Shown piece after piece: positions 26,246-34,051 of a DNA stretch of 64,000 nt. The DNA is from CAVTPU01 sp963736695. Lineage in GTDB: Bacteria; Actinomycetota; Actinomycetes; Mycobacteriales; Micromonosporaceae. Under the pieces are notes generated by a model. The model had not been told where the DNA came from and did not search any database. It saw only the letters and a program-made list of their open reading frames with translations. Where the stretch lies: the NCBI GenBank assembly GCA_963736695.1, contig CAVTPU010000004.1, positions 3,224,001 to 3,288,000 of the forward strand, read 5' to 3'. Position numbers and translations under genes: made by a program. The number at the start of each line of letters is the position of its first letter. Position 1 is the first letter of the stretch.

Positions 26246-27529
26246 TCAGTCCTGGCGATAGCGGGGGAACGCGCCGGCCCCAGCGTAGCGTGCCGCGTCG
26301 TCGAGTTCCTCTTCGATGCGCAGCAGCTGGTTATATTTGGCGACCCGCTCGGATCGTGCCGGGGCTCCGGTCTTGATCTGTCCGCAGCCGGTGGCGACGG
26401 CGAGGTCGGCGATGGTGGTGTCTTCGGTCTCGCCGGAGCGGTGGCTCATCATGCAGCGATATCCGTTGCGGTGGGCCAAGTCCACCGCGTCGAAGGTCTC
26501 CGTGAGTGAACCGATCTGGTTCACCTTCACCAGCACCGCGTTGGCCGACCCCTCGCTGATGCCGCGGGCGATGCGCTGTGGGTTGGTGACGAACAGGTCG
26601 TCGCCGACGATCTGAATGGCCCCACCGAGTTCGGCGGTGAGGGCGTTCCAGCCGGCCCAGTCGTCTTCGGAGAGCGGGTCTTCGATCGAGACGATCGGAT
26701 AGGCGTCGACGAGGCCCCGATAGTAGGCGATCATTTCGGCCGCCGACTTCGTGGCGCCTTCGAACTGGTAGCCGCCGTCGGAGTGGAACTCGGTGGCGGC
26801 GACGTCGAGGGCGAGCACGATGTCGGTTCCGAGGGCATATCCGGCCGCCTGCACCGCTTCGCCGATGAGATCGAGCGCGGCGGCGTTGGCGGGCAGGCTG
26901 GGAGCGAAGCCGCCCTCGTCGCCGAGGCCGGTGGCGAGGCCCTTCTTTTTGAGCACGCTCTTGAGCGCGTGATAGACCTCCGCACCGCAGCGCAGCGCCT
27001 CGCGGAAGGACGGCGCCCCGATCGGCGCGATCATGAACTCCTGAATGTCCACGTTGGAGTCGGCGTGGGCGCCGCCGTTGAGGATGTTCAGCATCGGCAC
27101 CGGCAGCAGGTGCGCGTTGGGGCCGCCGAGATAGCGGAACAGGCTCAGTTCCGCCGAGGCGGCCGCCGCCTTCGCCACCGCCAGCGACACGCCGAGGATC
27201 GCGTTGGCGCCGAGGCTGGACTTGTCGGGTGTGCCGTCGAGGTCGAGCATCTTCTGGTCGATGAGGCGTTGCTCGCTGGCCTCATAGCCGATGAGCTCAT
27301 CGACGATGCGGTCGGCGATGTTCGCGACCGCGGTCTCGACTCCCTTGCCCTGATATCGCTTGGGTTCGCCGTCGCGCAGTTCCAGCGCTTCGAAAGCTCC
27401 GGTGGATGCTCCGGAGGGCACCGCCGCGCGGGCGATCGTGCCGTCGTCGAGACCGATCTCGACCTCGACGGTCGGGTTGCCCCTCGAGTCGAGAATCTCT
27501 CGGGCGATGATTCCCTCAATGGTGGCCAT
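26246..27529 (-). CDS. eno: Enolase
   Basis: Enolase interconverts 2-phosphoglycerate and PEP in glycolysis. The 427-residue protein is standard length. It shows AREILDSRGNPTVEVE at the N-terminus, PSGASTGAFEALELRD, the catalytic GDEGGFAPSL, the metal-binding SIEDPLSEDDW and VGDDLFVTNP, and SHRSGETEDT near the C-terminus. AAGGAG upstream of ATG 27529 supports the start. It sits between mazG and divIC as in other actinobacteria. Confidence 0.97.
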   Translation of the reverse strand: MATIEGIIAREILDSRGNPTVEVEIGLDDGTIARAAVPSGASTGAFEALELRDGEPKRYQGKGVETAVANIADRIVDELIGYEASEQRLIDQKMLDLDGTPDKSSLGANAILGVSLAVAKAAAASAELSLFRYLGGPNAHLLPVPMLNILNGGAHADSNVDIQEFMIAPIGAPSFREALRCGAEVYHALKSVLKKKGLATGLGDEGGFAPSLPANAAALDLIGEAVQAAGYALGTDIVLALDVAATEFHSDGGYQFEGATKSAAEMIAYYRGLVDAYPIVSIEDPLSEDDWAGWNALTAELGGAIQIVGDDLFVTNPQRIARGISEGSANAVLVKVNQIGSLTETFDAVDLAHRNGYRCMMSHRSGETEDTTIADLAVATGCGQIKTGAPARSERVAKYNQLLRIEEELDDAARYAGAGAFPRYRQD

Positions 27530-27585
27530 CGTGGTGTCGCTCCTTGCGTGATGAGTCGTGCTGGGTATCGCTGGCGTCGTGGTGA

Positions 27586-28569
27586 TTATCCTGCCTCGAC
27601 GCCGCGCACGGTGGCGGCATAGGCGAGTGCGACCCGCCGCAGCGCGGCCTCGGCGTTGAGGCCGCGCTCGTGCCCGGCGGCGACGAGCGCGAGCAGGGTA
27701 GCGCCCAGCGTGGCGTCGTCGACCACCGCGCGGTCGATGAGGTCCGAGACGTCGGTGGCTGGTGGTTCGGGCAGCACGGCGTCGGCTCGGCGTACCCGGG
27801 AAATGATCTTTTCGGCGAGTGCCAGCGCGGGCTGACCGAGCGCGATTCCGTCCATGATGGACATGCGGCCTTTCTCAACCCGTTTGATGCGCTCCCAGTT
27901 TTCGGTGATCTCGTCGACCCCGCTCACCTCGACGCCGGCGAAGACGTGCGGGTTGCGCCGCACTAGTTTGTCGGTCAGTTCCGTTGCGAGGTCATCGATG
28001 GTCCACCCGCCGTCGGTCTCCTGCGCGAGTCGGGCGTGCAGCACCACTTGGAGAAGCACATCGCCGAGCTCCTCGCGCAGCGCATCGAGGTCGTGGGCGT
28101 CGATCGCGTCGATCGCCTCATAGGACTCTTCCAGCAGATAGCGGGCAAGCGTCTGGTGAGTCTGCTGACGTTTCCACTCGTCGCCGCCCGGCGAGACCAT
28201 CCGGTCCATGACCGCGACCACCTCGAGAAGGCGCGTGCCGGGCGGGTCCCACGAACCGTGGCAGACCTCGAGGGTCACACCACGCGATCGTGCGGCGGCG
28301 AGCAGTGCCGAAACCTCGTCGGGGTCGGTGAGCCGCACGGCGACCTGCGCGTCGGTGAGATCGAGCAGGCGCGCCAACCCGGCGGAGTCGGCGCTCACCG
28401 CGGGTTCGAGAGCGACAACGACCCCCGCCTCGCCCAAGGCGGTGACCGTCGCGCTCGGCGCCGCGGCGAAGACCCCATGAGTACGCGCGAGTCGCCACGC
28501 GGCATCGGTGAGCAGCCCGGCCGGCAGGTGCGCCGAGGTCACGAGCGCGACGACTCGGCGGGTCCCCAT
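27586..28569 (-). CDS. mazG: Nucleoside triphosphate pyrophosphohydrolase MazG
   Basis: This MazG-family house-cleaning enzyme hydrolyses NTPs or oxidised dNTPs to monophosphates and pyrophosphate. Its 327 residues comprise an actinobacterial-type N-terminal extension of about 120 residues and a MazG core. The metal-binding EExxE and ExxD pattern is seen in LEESYEAIDAIDAHD and ALREELGDVLLQVVLHA. RRNPHVFAGVEV and NWERIKRVEKGR follow. It lies 38 bases downstream of the lipoprotein gene and 56 bases upstream of eno on the same strand. Confidence 0.92.
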   Translation of the reverse strand: MGTRRVVALVTSAHLPAGLLTDAAWRLARTHGVFAAAPSATVTALGEAGVVVALEPAVSADSAGLARLLDLTDAQVAVRLTDPDEVSALLAAARSRGVTLEVCHGSWDPPGTRLLEVVAVMDRMVSPGGDEWKRQQTHQTLARYLLEESYEAIDAIDAHDLDALREELGDVLLQVVLHARLAQETDGGWTIDDLATELTDKLVRRNPHVFAGVEVSGVDEITENWERIKRVEKGRMSIMDGIALGQPALALAEKIISRVRRADAVLPEPPATDVSDLIDRAVVDDATLGATLLALVAAGHERGLNAEAALRRVALAYAATVRGVEAG

Positions 28570-28607
28570 GTCACACCACGATCTGCGCAGTCACCACGGT
28601 GTCGGCG

Positions 28608-29309
28608 TCAGCCCGCGTCGCTCGCGACACCCGCGCCCGGCTGGCCGAGGGTCATCGCGACGAGGGTCGCCCCCTGAGGGGCGAACAACGCGAAGTCGAC
28701 CGGGCGATAGCGGGGGTTCATCGTCACGTGTTCGCGTTCCATGAGCCCCACCACGGTGGTGCGCAACGCGAGGGCGTTGCTCACGCCGGGGTCGGCGGCG
28801 ATGCGGTCCTTGAGATCGGCGAACGACGAATCTTCCGGCACCAGTTTGCCGGCGACGGCACGGTCGAAGACGTCACGCAGTTGCGCCTCGGTCGGTGCGG
28901 GCCCGTCGGCTGGCACCGGGATCGAGCTGAGGCAGGCATAGACCCGGGCCCGGGCCTGCGCGTAGTCGGAGTTGGCGGGCACCGCCTCGGCCTGCTTGAC
29001 CGTCTCAGCGGTGATCGGTTGCGCGTCGGGCTGTTTCTGCGATGGCGCGTGCGTGCAGACCACGTCGAGAACCAGGGTCGCCACGACCTCGGTGCGGGTT
29101 GGTGCGTGGGTGCCGGGCTCGGCGGCCACCGCTGCGGTGACGTTGGTCACGACGGTGTCGACCTGAGCCTCGGTCACCGTGCGGTCACCGACATAGGCGG
29201 CGACTGTGGGGGCGGACCGGCAACCGGCGAGGGCGAGACCGCCCACCCCGACCACGACGGCGACCAGGACACGCAGACGCTGGAGACGACGAGACCGCAT
29301 GACCGTCAC
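28608..29309 (-). CDS. SurA-like N-terminal domain lipoprotein
   Basis: This 233-residue secreted lipoprotein has a signal peptide with basic n-region MRSRRLQRLRV, hydrophobic VAVVVGVGGLALAGC, and a lipobox cysteine near residue 30. After the cysteine, AAYVGDRTVTEAQVD matches the start of SurA/PrsA-type chaperone modules that are common near mazG in actinobacteria. No parvulin PPIase domain is evident. A GTG at 29309 has GGAAG 7 bases upstream; ATG 29300 is nearly as good. It is first in the minus-strand operon and divergent from ppx. Confidence 0.75.
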   Translation of the reverse strand: MTVMRSRRLQRLRVLVAVVVGVGGLALAGCRSAPTVAAYVGDRTVTEAQVDTVVTNVTAAVAAEPGTHAPTRTEVVATLVLDVVCTHAPSQKQPDAQPITAETVKQAEAVPANSDYAQARARVYACLSSIPVPADGPAPTEAQLRDVFDRAVAGKLVPEDSSFADLKDRIAADPGVSNALALRTTVVGLMEREHVTMNPRYRPVDFALFAPQGATLVAMTLGQPGAGVASDAG

Positions 29310-29361
29310 TGTCTCACTTCCGACCGGTCCGGCGGGAGCCGGGGTGGGCAGTCGCGCGGAT

Positions 29362-29374
29362 TAGAGTGACTCCC
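29362..29374 (+). promoter_or_regulatory. Candidate leaderless promoter of ppx
   Basis: TAGAGT at 29362-29367 is followed by exactly seven bases and GTG 29375. This implies that the GTG at 29366, which overlaps the -10 hexamer, is not the real start. Confidence 0.5.
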
Positions 29375-30358
29375 GTGGCGCACAGCGGCGAGGCATCCCA
29401 GACAAGACCGTCGGGGCAGGCTGATCATCAACGGCCCCGGCGGGTCGCGGCGATCGACTGCGGCACCAATTCGCTGCGGCTGCTCATCGCTGAGGTGCCC
29501 GTGGCCGCCGGTGAGCCGCTCGTCGATGTGGTGCGACAGATGCGCATTGTCCGGCTCGGGTCGGGCGTCGACCGCACGGGACGACTCGCTCCGGAGGCGA
29601 TCGAGCGCACCCGGGTGGCACTGGCGGATTATGCGCACCAGATCGCCGACGCCGGTGTCGACCAGGTCCGCATGGTGGCGACCAGTGCGACCCGGGACGC
29701 GGGCAACGCCGTCGACTTTCGCGACATGGTCGTCGCCACGCTCGGCGTGGCGCCCGAGGTGATCGCCGGCGAGGAGGAGGCCGCGCTCTCCTTCGCCGGC
29801 GCCGTGGCGGGACTTCCCGCCGGCACGGCGGCGCCCTTTCTCGTCGTGGATATCGGCGGCGGGTCCACCGAGTTCGTGGTCGGTGACGGCGCGGTGCGCG
29901 ACGCGATGAGCGTCGACATCGGCTGCGTCCGCATGACCGAGCGGCACCTGCACGACGATCCGCCCACTCGGGAACAGGTCGCGGCGGCGCGGGCCGACAT
30001 CACCGAGGCCGTCGACCGAGCCTTGGGCGCGGTGGGTGGGGCCGATGCCCACACGCTCATCGGGCTCGCCGGATCGGTGACGACGGTGACCGCGCTCGCT
30101 CTCGGCCTCGATGCCTATCAGCCCGAACGCATTCACCACGCCCGGGTCACCCGGGCGCGGGTGGCGGAGGTGACCGACCGTCTGCTCGCGCAGAGTCGGG
30201 ACGCCCGGTTGGAGTCACCCGTGATGCATCCGGGGCGGGCGGACGTCATCGGCGCCGGCGCGTTGATCCTGTCGACCATCATGGACCGAGCGGGCCTCGA
30301 GGTTGTCGTGGCGAGCGAACGCGACATTCTCGACGGCATCGCCGCCAGCATCCGCTGA
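29375..30358 (+). CDS. ppx: Exopolyphosphatase / pppGpp phosphohydrolase family
   Basis: This Ppx/GppA-family protein of 327 residues belongs to the ASKHA fold. It has the phosphate-1 motif AAIDCGTNSLRLLIAEV, the phosphate-2 motif VVDIGGGSTEFVVG, and VDIGCVRMTERHL. Known members cleave inorganic polyphosphate or pppGpp. The start at 29375 is inferred from a -10-like TAGAGT seven bases upstream. The short single-domain form is usual in actinobacteria. It is transcribed away from the mazG-eno operon. Confidence 0.9.
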   Translation: MAHSGEASQTRPSGQADHQRPRRVAAIDCGTNSLRLLIAEVPVAAGEPLVDVVRQMRIVRLGSGVDRTGRLAPEAIERTRVALADYAHQIADAGVDQVRMVATSATRDAGNAVDFRDMVVATLGVAPEVIAGEEEAALSFAGAVAGLPAGTAAPFLVVDIGGGSTEFVVGDGAVRDAMSVDIGCVRMTERHLHDDPPTREQVAAARADITEAVDRALGAVGGADAHTLIGLAGSVTTVTALALGLDAYQPERIHHARVTRARVAEVTDRLLAQSRDARLESPVMHPGRADVIGAGALILSTIMDRAGLEVVVASERDILDGIAASIR

Positions 30359-30567
30359 GAGCCGCTTCGCCGGAAGTCGCGCTATGTAACGTCACCGTCT
30401 CTCTATGTGCGTTCGGAGAGTGTCGTTGCCGTTGGATATAAAGGTCGCCCCACAAATCACCGTCCACGTGGCGAGATTCAGCCGTTCCGCCGAGGAAACA
30501 GTCCTGCGCGTGATCGCCCGAGCCGCTACGGTGTGCGGTTGATCGTGAACCCCTCGAAAGGACATCC

Positions 30568-31092
30568 ATGTCAGACCAGAACCTCACTCCGGAGAACCAA
30601 GGGCAGCAGTCCCTCACCCCGGCCGCGCCGAGCGCCCCAGCCGCTCCGAGTGCCCCCGAAACCGCGCCGTTCGCCCCCGGCCCGCAGGGCGCGGCGACTC
30701 CGACCGGCAGTGGCGCGGCCAAAGCCGCAGCCGGTGCCGCCGGCCTCTTCGCCATCCTCCGCAGCGGCGTGGGCCGGGTCATCGTCACCGTCGTGGTCGC
30801 GTTGGTCGTCGGTGTCGGCGGATATCTCTATTCGCGCACCGGCGCGTTGGAGGCCCAGGTGGGCTCCTGCATGACCGAAGCGGTGACCACGGAGAACGAC
30901 CCGACCAAGCTCAAGCCGGTCGACTGTGGCTCGGCTGAGGCGAAATACAAGGTCGTCCAGCGGGTCGACAACCAGGGTGCGGGTGCCCTGTCGACGGCGT
31001 GCACCGCCGAGGAGACCGAATATTCGCTGTGGGTCTCCCCCGCACGTTCGAACAAGGGCGCCATCCTCTGCCTCACCCCACTCAGCAAATAA
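30568..31092 (+). CDS. Membrane-anchored hypothetical protein
   Basis: This 174-residue protein has a Pro/Ala/Ser-rich cytoplasmic region (about 1-60) and one membrane span (VIVTVVVALVVGVGGYLY, about 71-88). The extracytoplasmic domain has four cysteines, at SCMTEAV, PVDCGS, TACTAEE and AILCLTP, which could form two disulfides. The organisation resembles LppU-like actinobacterial proteins, but I cannot name a family with certainty. GAAAGGA upstream of ATG 30568 is a good ribosome binding site, and TACGGT at 30527-30532 may be its -10. Its end carries a 12-bp tandem repeat. Confidence 0.75.
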   Translation: MSDQNLTPENQGQQSLTPAAPSAPAAPSAPETAPFAPGPQGAATPTGSGAAKAAAGAAGLFAILRSGVGRVIVTVVVALVVGVGGYLYSRTGALEAQVGSCMTEAVTTENDPTKLKPVDCGSAEAKYKVVQRVDNQGAGALSTACTAEETEYSLWVSPARSNKGAILCLTPLSK

Positions 31093-31114
31093 ATTCGGCG
31101 CGAATAAATTCGGC
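31088..31114. repeat. Tandem 12-bp direct repeat
   Basis: AATAAATTCGGC occurs at 31088-31099 and again at 31103-31114, separated by GCG. The first copy includes the TAA stop codon of the upstream gene. No function is apparent. Confidence 0.6.
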
Positions 31115-31239
31115 TCGTCGCCAGAATCGATGGATCGGGTGACCGCCCGGTGACGATGCTCGGGGCGTCTCTTCGGTGTAAGAACAACCGGAGGACGCCC
31201 CGACGCGTCTGTCCGGCAGATCGATCAAAGGAGATGCGC

Positions 31240-31926
31240 ATGGGCGAGATGGTGACCTATCCGAACCTCGACGGCGCGTGTGAAGGTTATCTCGCGGTTC
31301 CCGAAACCCCCAACGGTTCGGCGATCATCGTCATTCAGGAATGGTGGGGCCTGGTCGGGCACATCCGAGACCTCGCCGACCGGTTCGCCGCCGCCGGTTA
31401 TCTGGCGCTCGCGCCCGATCTCTATCACGGCGTGCAGGCTGCGGAGCCCGACGAGGCCGGCAAACTCATGATGGGCTTGGCGATGCCGGCCGCCGGGGCG
31501 GAGATATCCGCGGCCGCGACCTATCTGGTCGGCCGGGACGAGGTGACCCGCGGCATCGTCGGCACGGCCGGGTTCTGCATGGGTGGCAGCCTGGCGCTGT
31601 GGTCGGCGACGCTGTCCGAGCACATCGTCGCGACGGTCGGATTCTATCCGGCCATCCCGTGGGAGCACATGAGTCCACAGTGGGCGCAGTACGCCGGCAA
31701 GGCGTCGCTCATCCACTGCTCCGAGGAGGACGGCACCAGTGCCGAGCCCGGAATTCGACAGGCAAAGCAGCTCATCGAGTCCGCGGGCGGGCAGTGCGAG
31801 ACGCGCGACTATCCGGGCACACGGCACGCGTTCGTCAACGATGACCGGCCCGAGGTCTTCGACGGCGCGGCGGCCGACCTCGCGTGGCGGCGCACACTGG
31901 AGTTCTTCGCCGCTCGACTCGGGTGA
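31240..31926 (+). CDS. Dienelactone hydrolase family protein
   Basis: This 228-residue alpha/beta hydrolase has the DLH fold. The nucleophile is a cysteine in GFCMGGSLA. A likely catalytic aspartate is in CSEEDGT, and the histidine is in GTRHAFVND. These match the Cys-Asp-His triad of dienelactone hydrolases. The oxyanion region IQEWWGLVGHIRD is also typical. The substrate is not predictable, since many such proteins hydrolyse small esters. AAGGAG lies 6 bases before ATG 31240. The next gene starts 10 bases after the stop. Confidence 0.88.
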   Translation: MGEMVTYPNLDGACEGYLAVPETPNGSAIIVIQEWWGLVGHIRDLADRFAAAGYLALAPDLYHGVQAAEPDEAGKLMMGLAMPAAGAEISAAATYLVGRDEVTRGIVGTAGFCMGGSLALWSATLSEHIVATVGFYPAIPWEHMSPQWAQYAGKASLIHCSEEDGTSAEPGIRQAKQLIESAGGQCETRDYPGTRHAFVNDDRPEVFDGAAADLAWRRTLEFFAARLG

Positions 31927-31936
31927 GATCGAACGG

Positions 31937-32662
31937 ATGAATCGACACGTTGCGCGGTCGGCGCTCGGCGCGCCCACCCTCGCGGCACTCGACGCCGCGG
32001 TGTGTCAGTGCCGGGCCTGCCCGCGTCTGGTCGAGTGGCGCGAACGCGTCGCCGTCGAGCGCCGCGCCGCGTTTCGCGACGAGCACTACTGGGGGCGACC
32101 AGTGCCGGGATTCGGCGCCACGGACGCCCGGATCGCGATCATCGGACTGGCTCCCGCCGCACACGGAGGCAACCGTACGGGTCGGATCTTCACCGGGGAC
32201 CGCTCGGGCGATGTTCTCTTCGCGGCCATGCACCGGCTCGGCCTCGCCAACCAGGCCACCAGCGTCAGCCGCGACGACGGCCTCACCCTCGCCGGCACCC
32301 GGATCGCCGCCGCCGTGCGGTGTGCGCCGCCCGACAACAAACCCACGCCGCTCGAACGCGACACCTGCCAGCCATGGCTGCGCCGCGAGTTGGAGCTGCT
32401 CCGGCCGACGCTGCGGGTGGTCGTCGCGCTCGGCGCGTTCGCGTGGCGCGCGTGGTGGGTCACGGCCCCCGGCGTCTATGACGTGACCCGCGTCAGCCCA
32501 CGCCCCGTCTTCGGCCATGGCGTCAGAATCAGTCATCCCGGCCTGCCCCTCGTGCTCGGCAGCTATCACGTCAGTCAGCAGAACACCTTCACCCAGCGGC
32601 TCACCCCGACGATGCTCGACGATGTGTTGCGAGTCGCACGCGACCACGCGGGGCTGGGCTGA
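31937..32662 (+). CDS. Uracil-DNA glycosylase, family 5 type
   Basis: This 241-residue DNA repair enzyme resembles the iron-sulfur family-5 (UdgB) glycosylases. These remove uracil and some other deaminated bases. The active-site block reads GLAPAAHGGNRTGRIFTGD; family 5 typically has this Ala-rich motif instead of an acidic residue. Cysteines in CQCRACPRL and RCAPPDNK fit the 4Fe-4S cluster. A late conserved segment reads GSYHVSQQNTFTQRLT. It is closely spaced after the hydrolase gene. Confidence 0.88.
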   Translation: MNRHVARSALGAPTLAALDAAVCQCRACPRLVEWRERVAVERRAAFRDEHYWGRPVPGFGATDARIAIIGLAPAAHGGNRTGRIFTGDRSGDVLFAAMHRLGLANQATSVSRDDGLTLAGTRIAAAVRCAPPDNKPTPLERDTCQPWLRRELELLRPTLRVVVALGAFAWRAWWVTAPGVYDVTRVSPRPVFGHGVRISHPGLPLVLGSYHVSQQNTFTQRLTPTMLDDVLRVARDHAGLG

Positions 32663-32672
32663 CCTGGGCGGG

Positions 32673-32685
32673 TAGCGTGATCGGT
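32673..32685 (+). promoter_or_regulatory. Candidate leaderless promoter of ndh
   Basis: TAGCGT at 32673-32678 is separated by exactly seven bases from GTG 32686. The same layout is seen upstream of the HEAT-repeat gene and ppx. Confidence 0.5.
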
Positions 32686-34041
32686 GTGAGTCAACGGATT
32701 CTCATCGTCGGCGCCGGACATGTCGGGCTCTATGCCGCGCTGCGGCTGTCGAGACGAGTGCGACCGGGCGAGGCCCACATCACCGTGGTCGACCCCCAGC
32801 CGCACATGACATATCAGCCTTTCCTGCCGGAAGCGGCCGCCGGAAACATCTCGCCCCGACACACCGTGGTGCCGCTGCGTCGGGAACTCCGCCGCTGCAC
32901 CGTGCTCTCCGGTGAGGTGATCCGGATCGACCACGCTCGTCGGTGCGCCATCGTCGCACCCATTGTCGGCCCCCCGGTCACCGTCTCCTATGACCAGATC
33001 GTCGTCGCACCCGGTTCCGTTTCGCGGACGCTGCCGATTCCCGGACTGCGCGAACACGCGGTCGGTTTCAAGACCATCGGCGAGGCGATCTGGCTGCGCA
33101 ACCAGGTGCTCGACCGGCTCGACGTCGCGGCGACCACGCAGGACAGTCACACGCGCCAACGTGCGCTCACCTTCGTCTTCGTCGGTGGCGGCTATGCCGG
33201 CATCGAGGCGCTCGCCGAGATGGAGGACATGGCGCGCGACGCGCTGCGTTACTACCCCGAGTTGAGCCCCGAACAGATGCGGTGGGTGTTGGTCGAGGCG
33301 ACCCGGCGCATCCTGCCCGAGGTGGGGGAGCAGATGGGCGCCTATGCCGAGGAACAGCTGCGGAGTCGTTCGATCGACCTGCGCCTGGGCACTCGGCTGG
33401 AGTCCTGCGTCGACGGAGTGGTGCGGCTGTCAGACGGGGAATCTTTCTCCGCCGACACCATCGTCTGGACGGCCGGGGTCAAACCGTCACCGATGCTCAA
33501 CTCCACCGACCTGCCCCGCGACGACCGAGGCCGGGTCACCTGCCTGCCGACGTTGCAGGTGGTCGGGCCGGACGGCGCGGTGGTCGACGGAGCGTGGAGC
33601 GCCGGCGACTGCGCGGCCGTGCCCGACCTCACCGCCGCCGAGCCAGGGGTCTATTGCTCGCCGAGCGCCCAGCACGCGGTGCGTCAGGCCCGGCAGCTCG
33701 CCGACAATCTGCGGGCCGTGCTGAGAGGCGAACCGATTCGCGCGTACGCGCATCGTCACGCCGGCTCCGTCGCGAGCCTCGGCCTGCACAAGGGCGTGGC
33801 GCACGTCTACGGCGTGAAGGTCAAGGGAGTGGCCGCGTGGTTCATGCACCGGACCTATCACATGAGCCGGATCCCGTCGCTCAACCGCAAGATCCGGGTC
33901 TTGGCCGACTGGACGCTGGCGCTTTTCCTCAAACGTGAGGTCGTCTCGATGGGCGGGCTGCACGAGCCTCGTGAGCCGTTCACCGATGTGATCGATCTGC
34001 CCGCGTCGGTGTCGACCGACGCACACCAGCCGCCGCGCTGA
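32686..34041 (+). CDS. ndh: Type II NADH dehydrogenase
   Basis: This single-subunit flavoprotein of 451 residues passes electrons from NADH to quinone at the inner face of the membrane without proton pumping. The FAD-binding motif is RILIVGAGHVGLYAA at the N-terminus. The NADH-binding motif is TFVFVGGGYAGIEALAE near residue 165. The second FAD contact is WSAGDCAAVPD. The C-terminal third has hydrophobic and amphipathic stretches suited to membrane attachment. GTG 32686 is chosen from the leaderless promoter spacing; an in-frame GTG at 32677 overlaps the -10. It converges with the large membrane-protein gene 10 bases downstream. Confidence 0.9.
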   Translation: MSQRILIVGAGHVGLYAALRLSRRVRPGEAHITVVDPQPHMTYQPFLPEAAAGNISPRHTVVPLRRELRRCTVLSGEVIRIDHARRCAIVAPIVGPPVTVSYDQIVVAPGSVSRTLPIPGLREHAVGFKTIGEAIWLRNQVLDRLDVAATTQDSHTRQRALTFVFVGGGYAGIEALAEMEDMARDALRYYPELSPEQMRWVLVEATRRILPEVGEQMGAYAEEQLRSRSIDLRLGTRLESCVDGVVRLSDGESFSADTIVWTAGVKPSPMLNSTDLPRDDRGRVTCLPTLQVVGPDGAVVDGAWSAGDCAAVPDLTAAEPGVYCSPSAQHAVRQARQLADNLRAVLRGEPIRAYAHRHAGSVASLGLHKGVAHVYGVKVKGVAAWFMHRTYHMSRIPSLNRKIRVLADWTLALFLKREVVSMGGLHEPREPFTDVIDLPASVSTDAHQPPR

Positions 34042-34051
34042 TCTCCGAGAC

